Source of the DNA: a virus
DNA: 64,000 nt
IMG/VR virus record: IMGVR_UViG_3300043446_004613
Coordinates: 1 to 64,000 of that record
Strand: one strand, 5' to 3'
Shown: piece after piece, positions 7,707 through 14,286 of the stretch
How the letters are laid out: each line of letters begins with the position of its first letter
Numbering within the stretch: position 1 is the first letter of the stretch
The notes under the pieces: generated by a model
The model's input: the letters and a program-made list of their open reading frames with translations, nothing else
The model's database searches: none
What the model was told of the DNA's origin: nothing
Made by a program: the position numbers and the translations under genes

Positions 7707-7989
7707 CTTTGATGCTTACAACTACACAACAACCAGCGTGCCACGCCGTTTCAACACAGCAATCTACGTCAGTCGGACGCACCTTTATGGCTTCATGGAT
7801 GTCCTTGTTATAGCTTCTAGGCACATAGCCGATCTGGACACCATCTTTGAGGACAGCGACAGCCCGAGCATCGTACGTGTTTTGCGGCTCAAGTGTGAGC
7901 GTGAGCCGATCACCGCGTTTAACTTGCGCGGTGCTAAACTGAGTTTGTTTATGGCTGATGCCAACGACTTGAAAATTGAACGTTTTCAT
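7693..7989 (-). CDS. HIRAN-domain protein
   Basis: 98 residues, essentially one HIRAN domain: VVGISH (8-13), KRGDRLTLTLEPQNTYDARAV (about 24-44), then IGYVPRSYN. In HLTF/Rad5 helicases the domain binds DNA 3' ends; stand-alone copies occur in phages and restriction-like loci. It lies between the NUMOD3 gene and gene 7993-8268, inside the interval bracketed by a direct repeat. Confidence 0.8.
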   Translation of the reverse strand: MKTFNFQVVGISHKQTQFSTAQVKRGDRLTLTLEPQNTYDARAVAVLKDGVQIGYVPRSYNKDIHEAIKVRPTDVDCCVETAWHAGCCVVVSIKDVSD

Positions 7990-7992
7990 CTG

Positions 7993-8268
7993 TTATTGCG
8001 CAGCTTTTAAGGTTACTTCCCACTTCGCGCCTTCCTTGTTCTCGCGGGCCGGGCGCAGCTTATCAGCCAACTTCTGTGTGAATTCCCAGTCCGGCAGCCG
8101 TACCTTGCCATCACGTTTGACAAGACGAAGACTCTTCCGGTCAAAGTCGATCACACGCACGATGGTAAGGGTATCCACGTGGCACAGTTCATTTTGATCG
8201 TCACGTTGGAAGATCAACACACGATCGCCTTGCAGGGCGAGCATGTCAGCGGGAGATGTGATATTCAT
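7993..8268 (-). CDS. Hypothetical small beta protein
   Basis: 91 residues with alternating strands (DRVLIFQRDDQNELCHVDTL, KVRLPDWEFTQKLADKL) and a basic end. Its last 20 codons are duplicated at 6865-6930. Start overlaps the upstream gene by 23 nt. No family recognised. Confidence 0.6.
   Translation of the reverse strand: MNITSPADMLALQGDRVLIFQRDDQNELCHVDTLTIVRVIDFDRKSLRLVKRDGKVRLPDWEFTQKLADKLRPARENKEGAKWEVTLKAAQ
8013..8049. repeat. 37-nt direct repeat, copy A
   Basis: Intact copy, inside the coding end of gene 7993-8268; partner at 6882-6918. Confidence 0.75.
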
Positions 8269-8497
8269 AAGTTGCTTGGGCTTGAGCCAGAATTAGGTCA
8301 AACATAGCGAAATCAATTTTGTCGGTAGTCGTCTGCACGTATTGGAGCCAAGTGAGCGGACTGCTCACTTGCACGTCTGTCATCGGATAACCGGCTCGAC
8401 ATAGATCATCAATGTATACAACAAGCTGTCTCTTCAGCACTTCCTTTGGCGTTGCCAGTTCGTCGATATAGCGGTCAATGTCCGCGTCCAGATTCAT
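8246..8497 (-). CDS. Hypothetical helical protein
   Basis: 83 residues from ATG 8497, overlapping the upstream membrane gene by 23 nt. It starts MNLDADIDRYIDELATP, echoing the D-x-D-x-x-Y-I-D half of the recurrent tag but lacking the amphipathic LLE half. Otherwise helical and unrecognised. Confidence 0.6.
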   Translation of the reverse strand: MNLDADIDRYIDELATPKEVLKRQLVVYIDDLCRAGYPMTDVQVSSPLTWLQYVQTTTDKIDFAMFDLILAQAQATYEYHISR

Positions 8498-8816
8498 CAC
8501 ATGATGCGCTCTGCTTGTTCCAGTTACGGCACCAGTCAATCCGGTTACGTTTGCACAGCCAGATGGCATGGAAGCCGACGAAGTTTATCCAGAGCAGCAG
8601 GCCGGAGATGCTGGCACCGAACAGCGCTCCACCGTAGTTTTGCCAGCGGTAGCAGCGCCAAGCGAGGTACAGGAACAGGCACAGCGTAGGCACCAGCATG
8701 ATCCATGCGATGCTGTGGACGCGAGCAAGCATGATGGTTGTGTGCCACTCTATTGCCGGACGTCCGCCGATCGTCGTCCGATAGAGCGGCGGGTTGTTGA
8801 TGTTGTTTTTGTTCAT
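8475..8816 (-). CDS. Multi-pass membrane protein
   Basis: 113 residues with two or three hydrophobic segments: about 35-53 (IAWIMLVPTLCLFLYLAW), 62-80 (GALFGASISGLLLWINFVG) and the adjacent stretch. The cytosolic tail is basic and Cys-containing. Adjacent to a second membrane gene (8820-9185), so the two may form a complex. Function unknown. Confidence 0.6.
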   Translation of the reverse strand: MNKNNINNPPLYRTTIGGRPAIEWHTTIMLARVHSIAWIMLVPTLCLFLYLAWRCYRWQNYGGALFGASISGLLLWINFVGFHAIWLCKRNRIDWCRNWNKQSASCDESGRGH

Positions 8817-8819
8817 AGA

Positions 8820-9185
8820 TCAACGCTTTTTCACGGACGCGAGCACCGCATCCAGTTGTTCATTGTGGTACGACCAGCGCGGTTGATCCTCAAACTTCAT
8901 ACGCTCGGCATGGAACTGCGCCTGATGCCAGAGTTCCTGATTGCGCAAGTTCCAGTGGTAGCTGCGGTAGTTGATCCAGCCGATCAAGACGTTGACCAGA
9001 ACACTCAGCACACTGTCGTCGGTCACAGGTAGCAGCCAAAGTTGCGCACTGGCCCAGCCAAACATCAGCAGGCACGCTCCTCCAAAAGCGTACGACATCA
9101 GACGGGCACGACGAGCCGCTTTACGGATTTTGCAGGTAATGGCAGCCCAGCCAGCAGCCGATTCCGCGTCAGCCCAGACACTCAT
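8820..9185 (-). CDS. Membrane protein, two helices
   Basis: 121 residues. Basic N-terminal region, then two hydrophobic segments near 30-53 (LMSYAFGGACLLMFGWASAQLW interrupted here) and 58-70 (VLSVLVNVLIGWI), and a soluble Trp/His-rich tail. ATGA overlap with the gene upstream. No family recognised. Confidence 0.6.
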   Translation of the reverse strand: MSVWADAESAAGWAAITCKIRKAARRARLMSYAFGGACLLMFGWASAQLWLLPVTDDSVLSVLVNVLIGWINYRSYHWNLRNQELWHQAQFHAERMKFEDQPRWSYHNEQLDAVLASVKKR

Positions 9186-9613
9186 GGAACCTCCGGTCTG
9201 TTGGCGTTGCGGTCGAGGGCGGCCAGCATCTCAGCCATGTTCTGGCACAGCTGCCAGCGGGCAGCTAGGTAGGCTTCACGACGTGTAGCATACATTATGC
9301 CGCAGCCTTGAGACGACGCTTCCGTCGTACTGCCTACACTGTGATAGTGTCCGCTTGAGCAGCCTTTGCTGACACAGCTGCCGACGCTCATGGACAGGCT
9401 TCCGTTGGCAAACCAGCCGACGAGTACACTGCCTTTGGCGTAGCGGTCTTTGAATTTGGCGGAGATGAGTTCGATGATCTCTTCGCTTGTATACGGAACC
9501 GGCTTAGGCTCATTCGGCCAGCAAAGCGCACGCTGAAGTTCCAGCTGGCGCTGCTGTGCGTTGAATTCATCTTGTGCCCATTTGGGCAGCTTTTGGAGTT
9601 TAGCGGGTGTCAT
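9182..9613 (-). CDS. Hypothetical protein
   Basis: 143 residues. Helical N terminus (LPKWAQDEFNAQQRQLELQR), a central Ser/Gly/Cys-rich part (SVGSCVSKGCSSGHYHSVGS) and a C-terminal helix. Coupled to both neighbours by ATGA overlaps. Function unknown. Confidence 0.6.
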   Translation of the reverse strand: MTPAKLQKLPKWAQDEFNAQQRQLELQRALCWPNEPKPVPYTSEEIIELISAKFKDRYAKGSVLVGWFANGSLSMSVGSCVSKGCSSGHYHSVGSTTEASSQGCGIMYATRREAYLAARWQLCQNMAEMLAALDRNANRPEVP

Positions 9614-9903
9614 GATTTTGCTTTGCAGCGGTTCATCGCTTCAATCGCGGAATATTTCGGGGTGTGTTCACCGTTAGCTTTGACCGGGTCTTCGGTGAAC
9701 GGTACGATCTTGTAATCAATGCTCCGGCTACCTTCACACTGCCAGACAATCGTCAAAGCATAGCGGGCCAGTTCCATGTCGCGGTAGCAGGTAACGCCTT
9801 TGGCGGTGCCGACCCACCAGCCTTCATGGTGTCTGAGCGCGAACCAGCCGGGCCGGTTGACAGCGATCTTGGCCGCTAGTTCAGGTGGGATGTGATCGGA
9901 CAT
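9610..9903 (-). CDS. Hypothetical protein, first gene of operon
   Basis: 97 residues, IPPELAAKIAVNRPGWFALR at the N terminus and a compact alpha/beta body. It directly follows a TTGACG/TATACA promoter and leads the membrane-protein operon 9903 to about 8246. Confidence 0.6.
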   Translation of the reverse strand: MSDHIPPELAAKIAVNRPGWFALRHHEGWWVGTAKGVTCYRDMELARYALTIVWQCEGSRSIDYKIVPFTEDPVKANGEHTPKYSAIEAMNRCKAKS

Positions 9904-9911
9904 AGTGATGT

Positions 9912-9938
9912 TGTATACGAAGTAGGTTTCATCGTCAA
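9912..9938 (-). promoter_or_regulatory. sigma70-like promoter, 15-nt spacer
   Basis: TTGACG (9938-9933), 15-nt spacer, TATACA (9917-9912), AT-rich upstream tract. Drives the gene starting at 9903. Confidence 0.65.
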
Positions 9939-9951
9939 CATTAAATTTGAA

Positions 9952-10353
9952 CTAAATGATCGGCGTGCTCGTGATCGTAAAATCAAGTTCCGGCCCCGCC
10001 ATGCGCTCCCAGATCACAACACCTTCAGTCCTGTCGACTTCGGTTATGGATACTCCCGGACTGACGTACACTGAATCGTGAATAATTGCAGCGTTCGATT
10101 GCCGCAACGCGGCTGAGAGCAAATTGTCAGCTTGAATTGCGTACATCCGCTGGAGGGCTTGGTCTGCTTCATAACTCCAAGTAGCCTTCAGCTTGCGCGG
10201 GGCAGGTTTAGGTGGAACGTACGTATCAAGCAAATCAGCCACGTATCCGGCGGACGGGTCATCCGACAAGCCGACAGCGTGCTCAGTCCACGTCTTACTC
10301 AAGCGGGCGTGCAGACGGCGCTGGCATGTAACGTGTTTCTTATGGCTATTCAC
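9952..10353 (-). CDS. Paralogue with possible DNA polymerase A motif C piece
   Basis: 133 residues. The N-terminal third has the module shared with the two genes upstream: a basic helix, W, then DDPSAGYVADLLDTYVPP (32-49). The C-terminal part contains NAAIIHDSVYVSP, resembling motif C (hydrophobic-H-D) of family A polymerases, then an E-R-M that could match the following helix. The neighbour two genes upstream holds a motif B-like segment. GTG start overlapping the upstream gene. Confidence 0.55.
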   Translation of the reverse strand: MNSHKKHVTCQRRLHARLSKTWTEHAVGLSDDPSAGYVADLLDTYVPPKPAPRKLKATWSYEADQALQRMYAIQADNLLSAALRQSNAAIIHDSVYVSPGVSITEVDRTEGVVIWERMAGPELDFTITSTPII

Positions 10354-10573
10354 GGCGGCGGTTCTTAATTACGACAAACGTCTTGCATGCAGACTCATTT
10401 GGCAGAAAGCTGATCACTGCGTCAGGTGGGAAGCCGTCCATCAGTGAAAATGTGACCGGCGGCCTGAGATCATCCAGCAAGTCTAAAACGTAGCACTCAT
10501 CCGGGTTTTCCCGGACGCTGTCGTCCAAGTTGCGCCACTTGCGCTTAACGTCAGTACTGCGTTTCAGGTTCAT
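10346..10573 (-). CDS. Paralogue with shared DDP-YV-LLD module
   Basis: 75 residues from ATG 10573, inside the end of the upstream gene. The N-terminal module (KRKWRNLDDSVRENPDECYV, LDLLDDLRPP) matches its two neighbours. The rest is a short strand-rich stretch and no polymerase motif is seen. The function of the module is unknown. Confidence 0.55.
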   Translation of the reverse strand: MNLKRSTDVKRKWRNLDDSVRENPDECYVLDLLDDLRPPVTFSLMDGFPPDAVISFLPNESACKTFVVIKNRRRE

Positions 10574-10883
10574 CAAGATCAACTTCTAGTATTGAGCGGT
10601 AACGGGCTGCGTGTTCCCGCAGTGCTTGCTCAGCTGTATCCAGTCCCGCATTAAAAACCTGCTGTCCCAGTTGCGTGCTGCTCATGCCGTACAGAAGGCC
10701 GAAATTCAGAATCTTGTTCAGCTGATGATACGCATCTTTCGGCGGCTTCAGCGTATCAAGCAGTTCGGCGACGTACGTTTCGTCCGGGTCGTCCTTGATG
10801 CCATAGCCAAAGCGCGTCCAGTGCTGGCGCATCCGAGCGCGGAACATAGTGCGCTTATCGCGTCTTTGTCTACGAGTTGACAT
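10551..10883 (-). CDS. Paralogue carrying a DNA polymerase A motif B-like segment
   Basis: 110 residues. Shared N-terminal module (basic helix, W, DDPDETYVAELLDTLKPP at 32-49), then NKILNFGLLYGMSSTQLGQQ (57-76) with a following A-x(7)-A-x-Y helix. This copies the K-x-x-N-F-G-x-x-Y-G O-helix of family A DNA polymerases. The protein is far too short to be an active polymerase. Downstream lies a motif C-like piece in a second paralogue, so the gene order matches a polymerase broken into parts. Confidence 0.6.
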   Translation of the reverse strand: MSTRRQRRDKRTMFRARMRQHWTRFGYGIKDDPDETYVAELLDTLKPPKDAYHQLNKILNFGLLYGMSSTQLGQQVFNAGLDTAEQALREHAARYRSILEVDLDEPETQY

Positions 10884-10893
10884 ATTAAAAAGC

Positions 10894-10987
10894 GAGCCTG
10901 CCTAATGCGCACTGCTGACGCGGTTCTGCTTCGCAGGGCGTTTAGAGTCAGGAAACCGCAAAAATTGACTCTGCATCAGGCAGGCTC
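10894..10987 (-). ncRNA. Pseudoknotted structured RNA or attenuator
   Basis: A 10-bp closing stem (10894-10903 with 10978-10987) continues after one mismatch for 4 bp. Inside are a 7-bp hairpin (10944-10950 with 10966-10972), a small CTGC/GCAG hairpin, and a 6-bp GCGGTT/AACCGC pairing (10920-10925 with 10954-10959) into the hairpin loop, forming a pseudoknot. On the minus strand the closing stem is followed by TTTTT, 11 nt before the ATG at 10883. It could be an attenuating leader, a terminated small RNA or a ribozyme. Strand is inferred from the T run and gene direction. Confidence 0.5.
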
Positions 10988-10994
10988 AGATTGA

Positions 10995-11069
10995 TCAACG
11001 TTCTACTTCGCGCTCATAGTCGATTTCCGCCATGAGTTGCGCTAACAAGGTGTCAGTGTAGTTGCTCAC
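10995..11069 (-). CDS. Very small ORF, 24 residues
   Basis: GTG at 11069 overlaps the upstream TGA (GTGA). Reads MSNYTDTLLAQLMAEIDYER with a short Glu/Arg tail: one amphipathic helix. It ends 8 nt before the structured RNA. Coding is inferred from the exact overlap and composition. Confidence 0.45.
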   Translation of the reverse strand: MSNYTDTLLAQLMAEIDYEREVER

Positions 11070-11227
11070 AGCGGTTTGCGGCGAAGGAGTCCACGAACGG
11101 TTGCAGCGGCCTGCTTGCTGGGATTCGCGAGTGCGTAAAGCGAGTGCTTCAGCCGGGCCATCGGTTTGGGGCTTTTGTTGTGCGCTTTGAGCTTGAGATC
11201 GTTAGGATTGAATTCGGTGACTTTCAT
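11066..11227 (-). CDS. Small basic protein
   Basis: 53 residues from ATG 11227; the longer reading from 11266 would begin within the promoter. Lys/Arg-rich throughout (LKLKAHNKSPKPMARLKH; VRGLLRRK at the end), suggesting nucleic acid or protein binding. First gene after the promoter at 11250-11276. Confidence 0.55.
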   Translation of the reverse strand: MKVTEFNPNDLKLKAHNKSPKPMARLKHSLYALANPSKQAAATVRGLLRRKPL

Positions 11228-11249
11228 GGTGTTTAGCTTTCGTAGACGT

Positions 11250-11276
11250 TGTATACAATTTTTCAAGTGCCGTCAA
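11250..11276 (-). promoter_or_regulatory. sigma70-like promoter, 15-nt spacer
   Basis: TTGACG (11276-11271), 15-nt spacer, TATACA (11255-11250) in the TGTATACA palindrome. Drives 11227 leftward. Confidence 0.65.
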
Positions 11277-11285
11277 CTTTATTCG

Positions 11286-11873
11286 TCAATTAGCTTCTGA
11301 AGATAGCTGAACAATCCGCTTCTTGAGCGTATCAAGGCGCGGATCAGTCGCGGTCATGCCCATCTCGCGGTTGATGAATTCGTAAAGCGCTGTGTTCTCG
11401 GCACGCATCCGATTCACCAGTTCCGGTACTTTGAGCATGATAGGTGAATCCATCAGTGAACCGTCATCGGCAGTACAGGCTTCGTCGCCAAACGGATAAG
11501 CAATCCGCTTCAATAGCCCGAAGTAGTAGTCGGAGTTGCGACCGTACTGCTGGGCTGTTTCTTCCCAGCGAGCCGATTTTTCTTCCAGCTGCCGGATCAG
11601 ATCGTCACGCTTATGGAAGCCGCACAGGTAAGCCACAGTCAGGTCAGGGTCTTCTTCACGGGTAACGTGCTCGTAGTCGGTCGCAAAGAGCTTGGCAACC
11701 TCGCGCCAAGCCACGACCTGTTTGAGCTTCTTCTCGTCCGATACAAAGTCTTTCCACGCTGGCAGTGGATCACCGTTGAAGGCTTTGCCGCCGACTGCTT
11801 CACAGTACTTCGTGTACATCTTCTCCGCCATCTCGTCGACTTGCCGGAGGTATTTGGTGTCGATGGCACTCAC
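11286..11873 (-). CDS. Hypothetical protein with YCEAVGG N-terminal domain
   Basis: 195 residues. The N-terminal 55 residues (YCEAVGGKAFNGDPLPAWKD, then WREVAK) match a small helical domain common in phage proteins that join a variable tail. A coiled region (about 85-120) and a further helical part follow. GTG start overlapping the upstream TGA. Function unknown. Confidence 0.6.
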   Translation of the reverse strand: MSAIDTKYLRQVDEMAEKMYTKYCEAVGGKAFNGDPLPAWKDFVSDEKKLKQVVAWREVAKLFATDYEHVTREEDPDLTVAYLCGFHKRDDLIRQLEEKSARWEETAQQYGRNSDYYFGLLKRIAYPFGDEACTADDGSLMDSPIMLKVPELVNRMRAENTALYEFINREMGMTATDPRLDTLKKRIVQLSSEAN

Positions 11874-12043
11874 GCGGTGATTTCTTTTGTTTCAATAACG
11901 CGGATGAAAGGTGTTTCCACCACGGTGAGCAGCTTAGTGTCCGGGTAGCGGTCGCGCTGATCAGCTTGAGCGCACTCCAGACGGCGGTAAACGTGCCCGG
12001 TTTTACCGGACTCTGGCGGGTAGACAAGGATGTGATATTCCAT
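11870..12043 (-). CDS. Small hypothetical protein
   Basis: 57 residues from ATG 12043 (MEYHILVYPPESGKTGHVYR...), ending in a GTGA overlap with the next gene. A mixed strand/helix pattern and the exact junction support it. The overlapping frame in the same interval is treated as a shadow. Confidence 0.6.
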   Translation of the reverse strand: MEYHILVYPPESGKTGHVYRRLECAQADQRDRYPDTKLLTVVETPFIRVIETKEITA

Positions 12044-12049
12044 ACGGCA

Positions 12050-12148
12050 TTAAGAACAGATGTTGATGATAATGACGGCGATCAAAGAACCGACGGCGAA
12101 GAAAATGACCGTGGCAGCAAATTCAGCGATGGCGTTTGGATTTAGCAC
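12050..12148 (-). CDS. Small membrane protein
   Basis: 32 residues from a GTG at 12148, overlapping the end of the preceding gene by 26 nt. One hydrophobic helix (AATVIFFAVGSLIAVIIINI) ends in CS. Similar tiny single-helix proteins are common phage membrane effectors. Start choice is uncertain. Confidence 0.45.
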   Translation of the reverse strand: MLNPNAIAEFAATVIFFAVGSLIAVIIINICS

Positions 12149-12281
12149 GGGGTTTACGTTTGGCGGCGGCAGCAAGAATCTCAACGTCACTCAGCACTTT
12201 ACGTTGTCGGGCGAGTTCATCGGCATCGATGCCGCAGAAGTGCATAATGACTTTGTCGTCTTTAGCGGATGTTTTATTCAT
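12123..12281 (-). CDS. Small basic protein
   Basis: 52 residues from ATG 12281. Contains MHFCGIDADELARQRKVLSD, then a strongly basic tail (AKRKPRAKSKRHR) suited to nucleic acid binding. Start overlaps the end of the glycosyltransferase gene by 4 nt. Confidence 0.6.
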   Translation of the reverse strand: MNKTSAKDDKVIMHFCGIDADELARQRKVLSDVEILAAAAKRKPRAKSKRHR

Positions 12282-13243
12282 AGCGATTTGAGCAGTGTTA
12301 CATAGCGGTCAACAAACGTTTCAAGTCGACGTTCCTGCACCAATGTACGGTGCGCGTAAAGGCGGTCAATGCCGGTCGAAAGCGCAAGTGCTTTGTCGAT
12401 TACTTCCGGCAGGTCAGACCAGTCAGGCTTGCAGTAGAATACCGTTTTATCAGGTATGAAAGCTTCCGAACTGACTTCGGAAAAAGACGTATCAGGTTTG
12501 ATCAGGATACACATTGAGAGCAGAGCCTCAAAATCCCGGTAACACGTTTCGCCAAAACCCCACGGTGACACGCAGATTTTAGCCTGAATCATGCGTTTAG
12601 CGTACGCGTTCCAACTTGCCGGAGGTTTTCCTGACTTACCCAAGCAGGCATCCACGCGAAGGTTTTTGATTTCAGCCAGTTTCTGCATCAACAGGCTTCG
12701 ATGCGCAGTAAGCGACGACGTGCCTGCGAAGAAAATGTCAACGGGACGTTGTTTAACGCTAGGGCCACGCTTCGCCAGTTCGCTTTGACCGTACTGCTCG
12801 CTGCGACTGACCTGCTGAAGCATGCCGAAATGTACAAGTGATCGTATCTTGTGATACAGCGAGAGGACGGTTTTTTGGTAGCTGCCAAAATCCGGCTTAG
12901 TCAGAAGATCAGCGTGGCGCTCACGTACCCACTGATTTTCTGCCATACCTTTGTAGCCTTCAGGAGTAAACTTGGAGTATTTGTCGTACGATAAGACGTT
13001 AGACTGGCTCAATACATCAGTAACGACTAAAGCGCCGCTGTCGCACAGATGCGCCACGACGGTCGGTCGCGTATACGTAGCGGAGGGCCGCTTACAAATA
13101 ACGATGTCAAGGTCAGCCGCAGTTTCCGGCGCGGGATTGATGTTCAGCTGAATTCCACGAGCATCGAATAAACACAGACTGCGCTCAAAAAGGCTCAAAT
13201 ACAAGCTCAGCTGAATGTCTCTAGCGTATACGTTTATGCGCAT
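12278..13243 (-). CDS. Exostosin-like glycosyltransferase
   Basis: 321 residues from ATG 13243, overlapping the methyltransferase stop by 10 nt. The C-terminal half shows the pattern of exostosin/GT47-type or Glyco_trans_1 proteins: KICVSPWGFGETCYRDFEAL followed by MCILIKPDTSFSEV. Here a conserved Glu and Asp contact the nucleotide sugar. The N-terminal half is divergent. Linked with a methyltransferase and an acyl carrier protein, which suggests glycan or lipid modification. Confidence 0.65.
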   Translation of the reverse strand: MRINVYARDIQLSLYLSLFERSLCLFDARGIQLNINPAPETAADLDIVICKRPSATYTRPTVVAHLCDSGALVVTDVLSQSNVLSYDKYSKFTPEGYKGMAENQWVRERHADLLTKPDFGSYQKTVLSLYHKIRSLVHFGMLQQVSRSEQYGQSELAKRGPSVKQRPVDIFFAGTSSLTAHRSLLMQKLAEIKNLRVDACLGKSGKPPASWNAYAKRMIQAKICVSPWGFGETCYRDFEALLSMCILIKPDTSFSEVSSEAFIPDKTVFYCKPDWSDLPEVIDKALALSTGIDRLYAHRTLVQERRLETFVDRYVTLLKSL

Positions 13244-13812
13244 TTTTGGTAAACAGTGTAAAGACAAGCTACACGTGGCACTAGGCACATCGATTTAGTC
13301 TCACTAGGCAACGGCTCAGTCCAGTTCTGACGGAGGATCAGATAGCCTTTCGGCACAAGATGCGTGGCCATGTCCTCGATAAAGTATATCCAGTCATCGG
13401 CTGTCCAGCCCTTACTGTAGACAATACGGATGGATGTAATCGCAGCGTAAGTCCCGTTCAGTTCCAGCGGTGTTTGGGCCTTAACGGCGGCGATCTGTGT
13501 ATCAGCTATGCCGCAAGTTTCGCGGATAATCTGGAATCGTGGATCAGGCACATCAACCCCGGTAACCGTGCAACCTTTTAGCTCGCGCAACAGCCATAGC
13601 GTATAACCGGGGCCGCAGCCGATGTCACATACACGGCTGCCGTCACGGATGAACTTGGCAAGGATTTGGTGATCTTTTAGGTATTCGTCGTAAATCGATG
13701 TCCTCCAAGCCGTAGGGTCTACCCACTTGTCTACAACGTAGTCTTGCTGCACATAGGCAGCCCGCGCTTTGGCAACAATAGACAGGAAGGCACAGCGTAT
13801 GTCGTGCGTCAT
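13234..13812 (-). CDS. SAM-dependent methyltransferase
   Basis: 192 residues from ATG 13812 (MTHDIRCAF). Motif I is VCDIGCGPGYTL (61-72), with an acidic residue after the second strand (VTGVDVPD). WIYFIEDMATHLVPKGYLIL matches the late strand of class I methyltransferases. A start at 13830 is less likely: CTAGTTA plus 5 nt precedes the ATG at 13812. Substrate unknown; the neighbour is a glycosyltransferase. Confidence 0.75.
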   Translation of the reverse strand: MTHDIRCAFLSIVAKARAAYVQQDYVVDKWVDPTAWRTSIYDEYLKDHQILAKFIRDGSRVCDIGCGPGYTLWLLRELKGCTVTGVDVPDPRFQIIRETCGIADTQIAAVKAQTPLELNGTYAAITSIRIVYSKGWTADDWIYFIEDMATHLVPKGYLILRQNWTEPLPSETKSMCLVPRVACLYTVYQKCA

Positions 13813-13817
13813 GACTC

Positions 13818-13824
13818 TAACTAG
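13818..13824 (-). promoter_or_regulatory. CTAGTTA start-proximal motif
   Basis: CTAGTTA, with the upstream TAG stop inside it, 5 nt before the ATG at 13812. Variant of GTAGTTA. Confidence 0.4.
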
Positions 13825-14048
13825 CGACACAACGGCATAAGTCCACGCTGCTTCAGAAAGGTCGAACTACTGACAAGAGCTTCCTGTAGCTTGTTCGCTC
13901 TGAGACTTTCAACGCAGACGTGCAGGGCAGTCCGGGTTGCTTGAAGTTCGGCGGCTAGATCGGCGGCGTTGTTTTCGGCGTTGTACGCCCGGTGCAAGGT
14001 GTTGGCGAGCCGTTCGCGCAGTTCAGTACTGTTGTCAAAGTTATTCAT
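13821..14048 (-). CDS. Coiled-coil protein
   Basis: 75 residues, helical with repeated hydrophobic and acidic positions (RLANTLHRAYNAENNAADLA). Start overlaps the ACP stop (ATGAATAA). Unknown function. Confidence 0.55.
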   Translation of the reverse strand: MNNFDNSTELRERLANTLHRAYNAENNAADLAAELQATRTALHVCVESLRANKLQEALVSSSTFLKQRGLMPLCR

Positions 14049-14286
14049 GACCAGTCAGGCGGTCGACGAGGTTAGCGATGTCTTTGACGGTTTTGCACTC
14101 ATCTGCCTCACCATCAGTGATCTCGATGCGGTAGTGGTCTTCGATGGCCATAAGTGCTTCCAACCGGTCAAGTGAGTCGGAGATAACGTCGGCAAACAAG
14201 GCGTCATCGGCGATGCGTTCCGGTTTGCCGCTGATGTCGCATGAATGTACGGCGATGATTTCTTTAATGCGCTCGATGGTCTTCAT
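14041..14286 (-). CDS. Acyl carrier protein-like
   Basis: 81 residues, full ACP length. The phosphopantetheine site is DSLD (37-40, Ser38), followed by the acidic recognition helix (RLEALMAIEDHYRIEITDGE) and the last helix (TVKDIANLVDRL). ACPs carry acyl chains on a 4'-phosphopantetheine arm added by host AcpS. Linked to methyl- and glycosyltransferase genes. ATGA overlap with the upstream gene. Confidence 0.85.
   Translation of the reverse strand: MKTIERIKEIIAVHSCDISGKPERIADDALFADVISDSLDRLEALMAIEDHYRIEITDGEADECKTVKDIANLVDRLTGHE

Noticed and set aside
10894-10987. tRNA, hammerhead or twister ribozyme
   Set aside because: No cloverleaf or anticodon arm; CUGAnGA/GAAA core and twister invariant bases are not present in the right arrangement.
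11800-12027. Leftward 75-residue ORF
   Set aside because: Shadow of the 57-residue gene 11870-12043, which joins the next gene by a GTGA overlap.
12060-12305. Rightward 81-residue ORF
   Set aside because: Antisense to two leftward small genes with exact overlaps and better composition.
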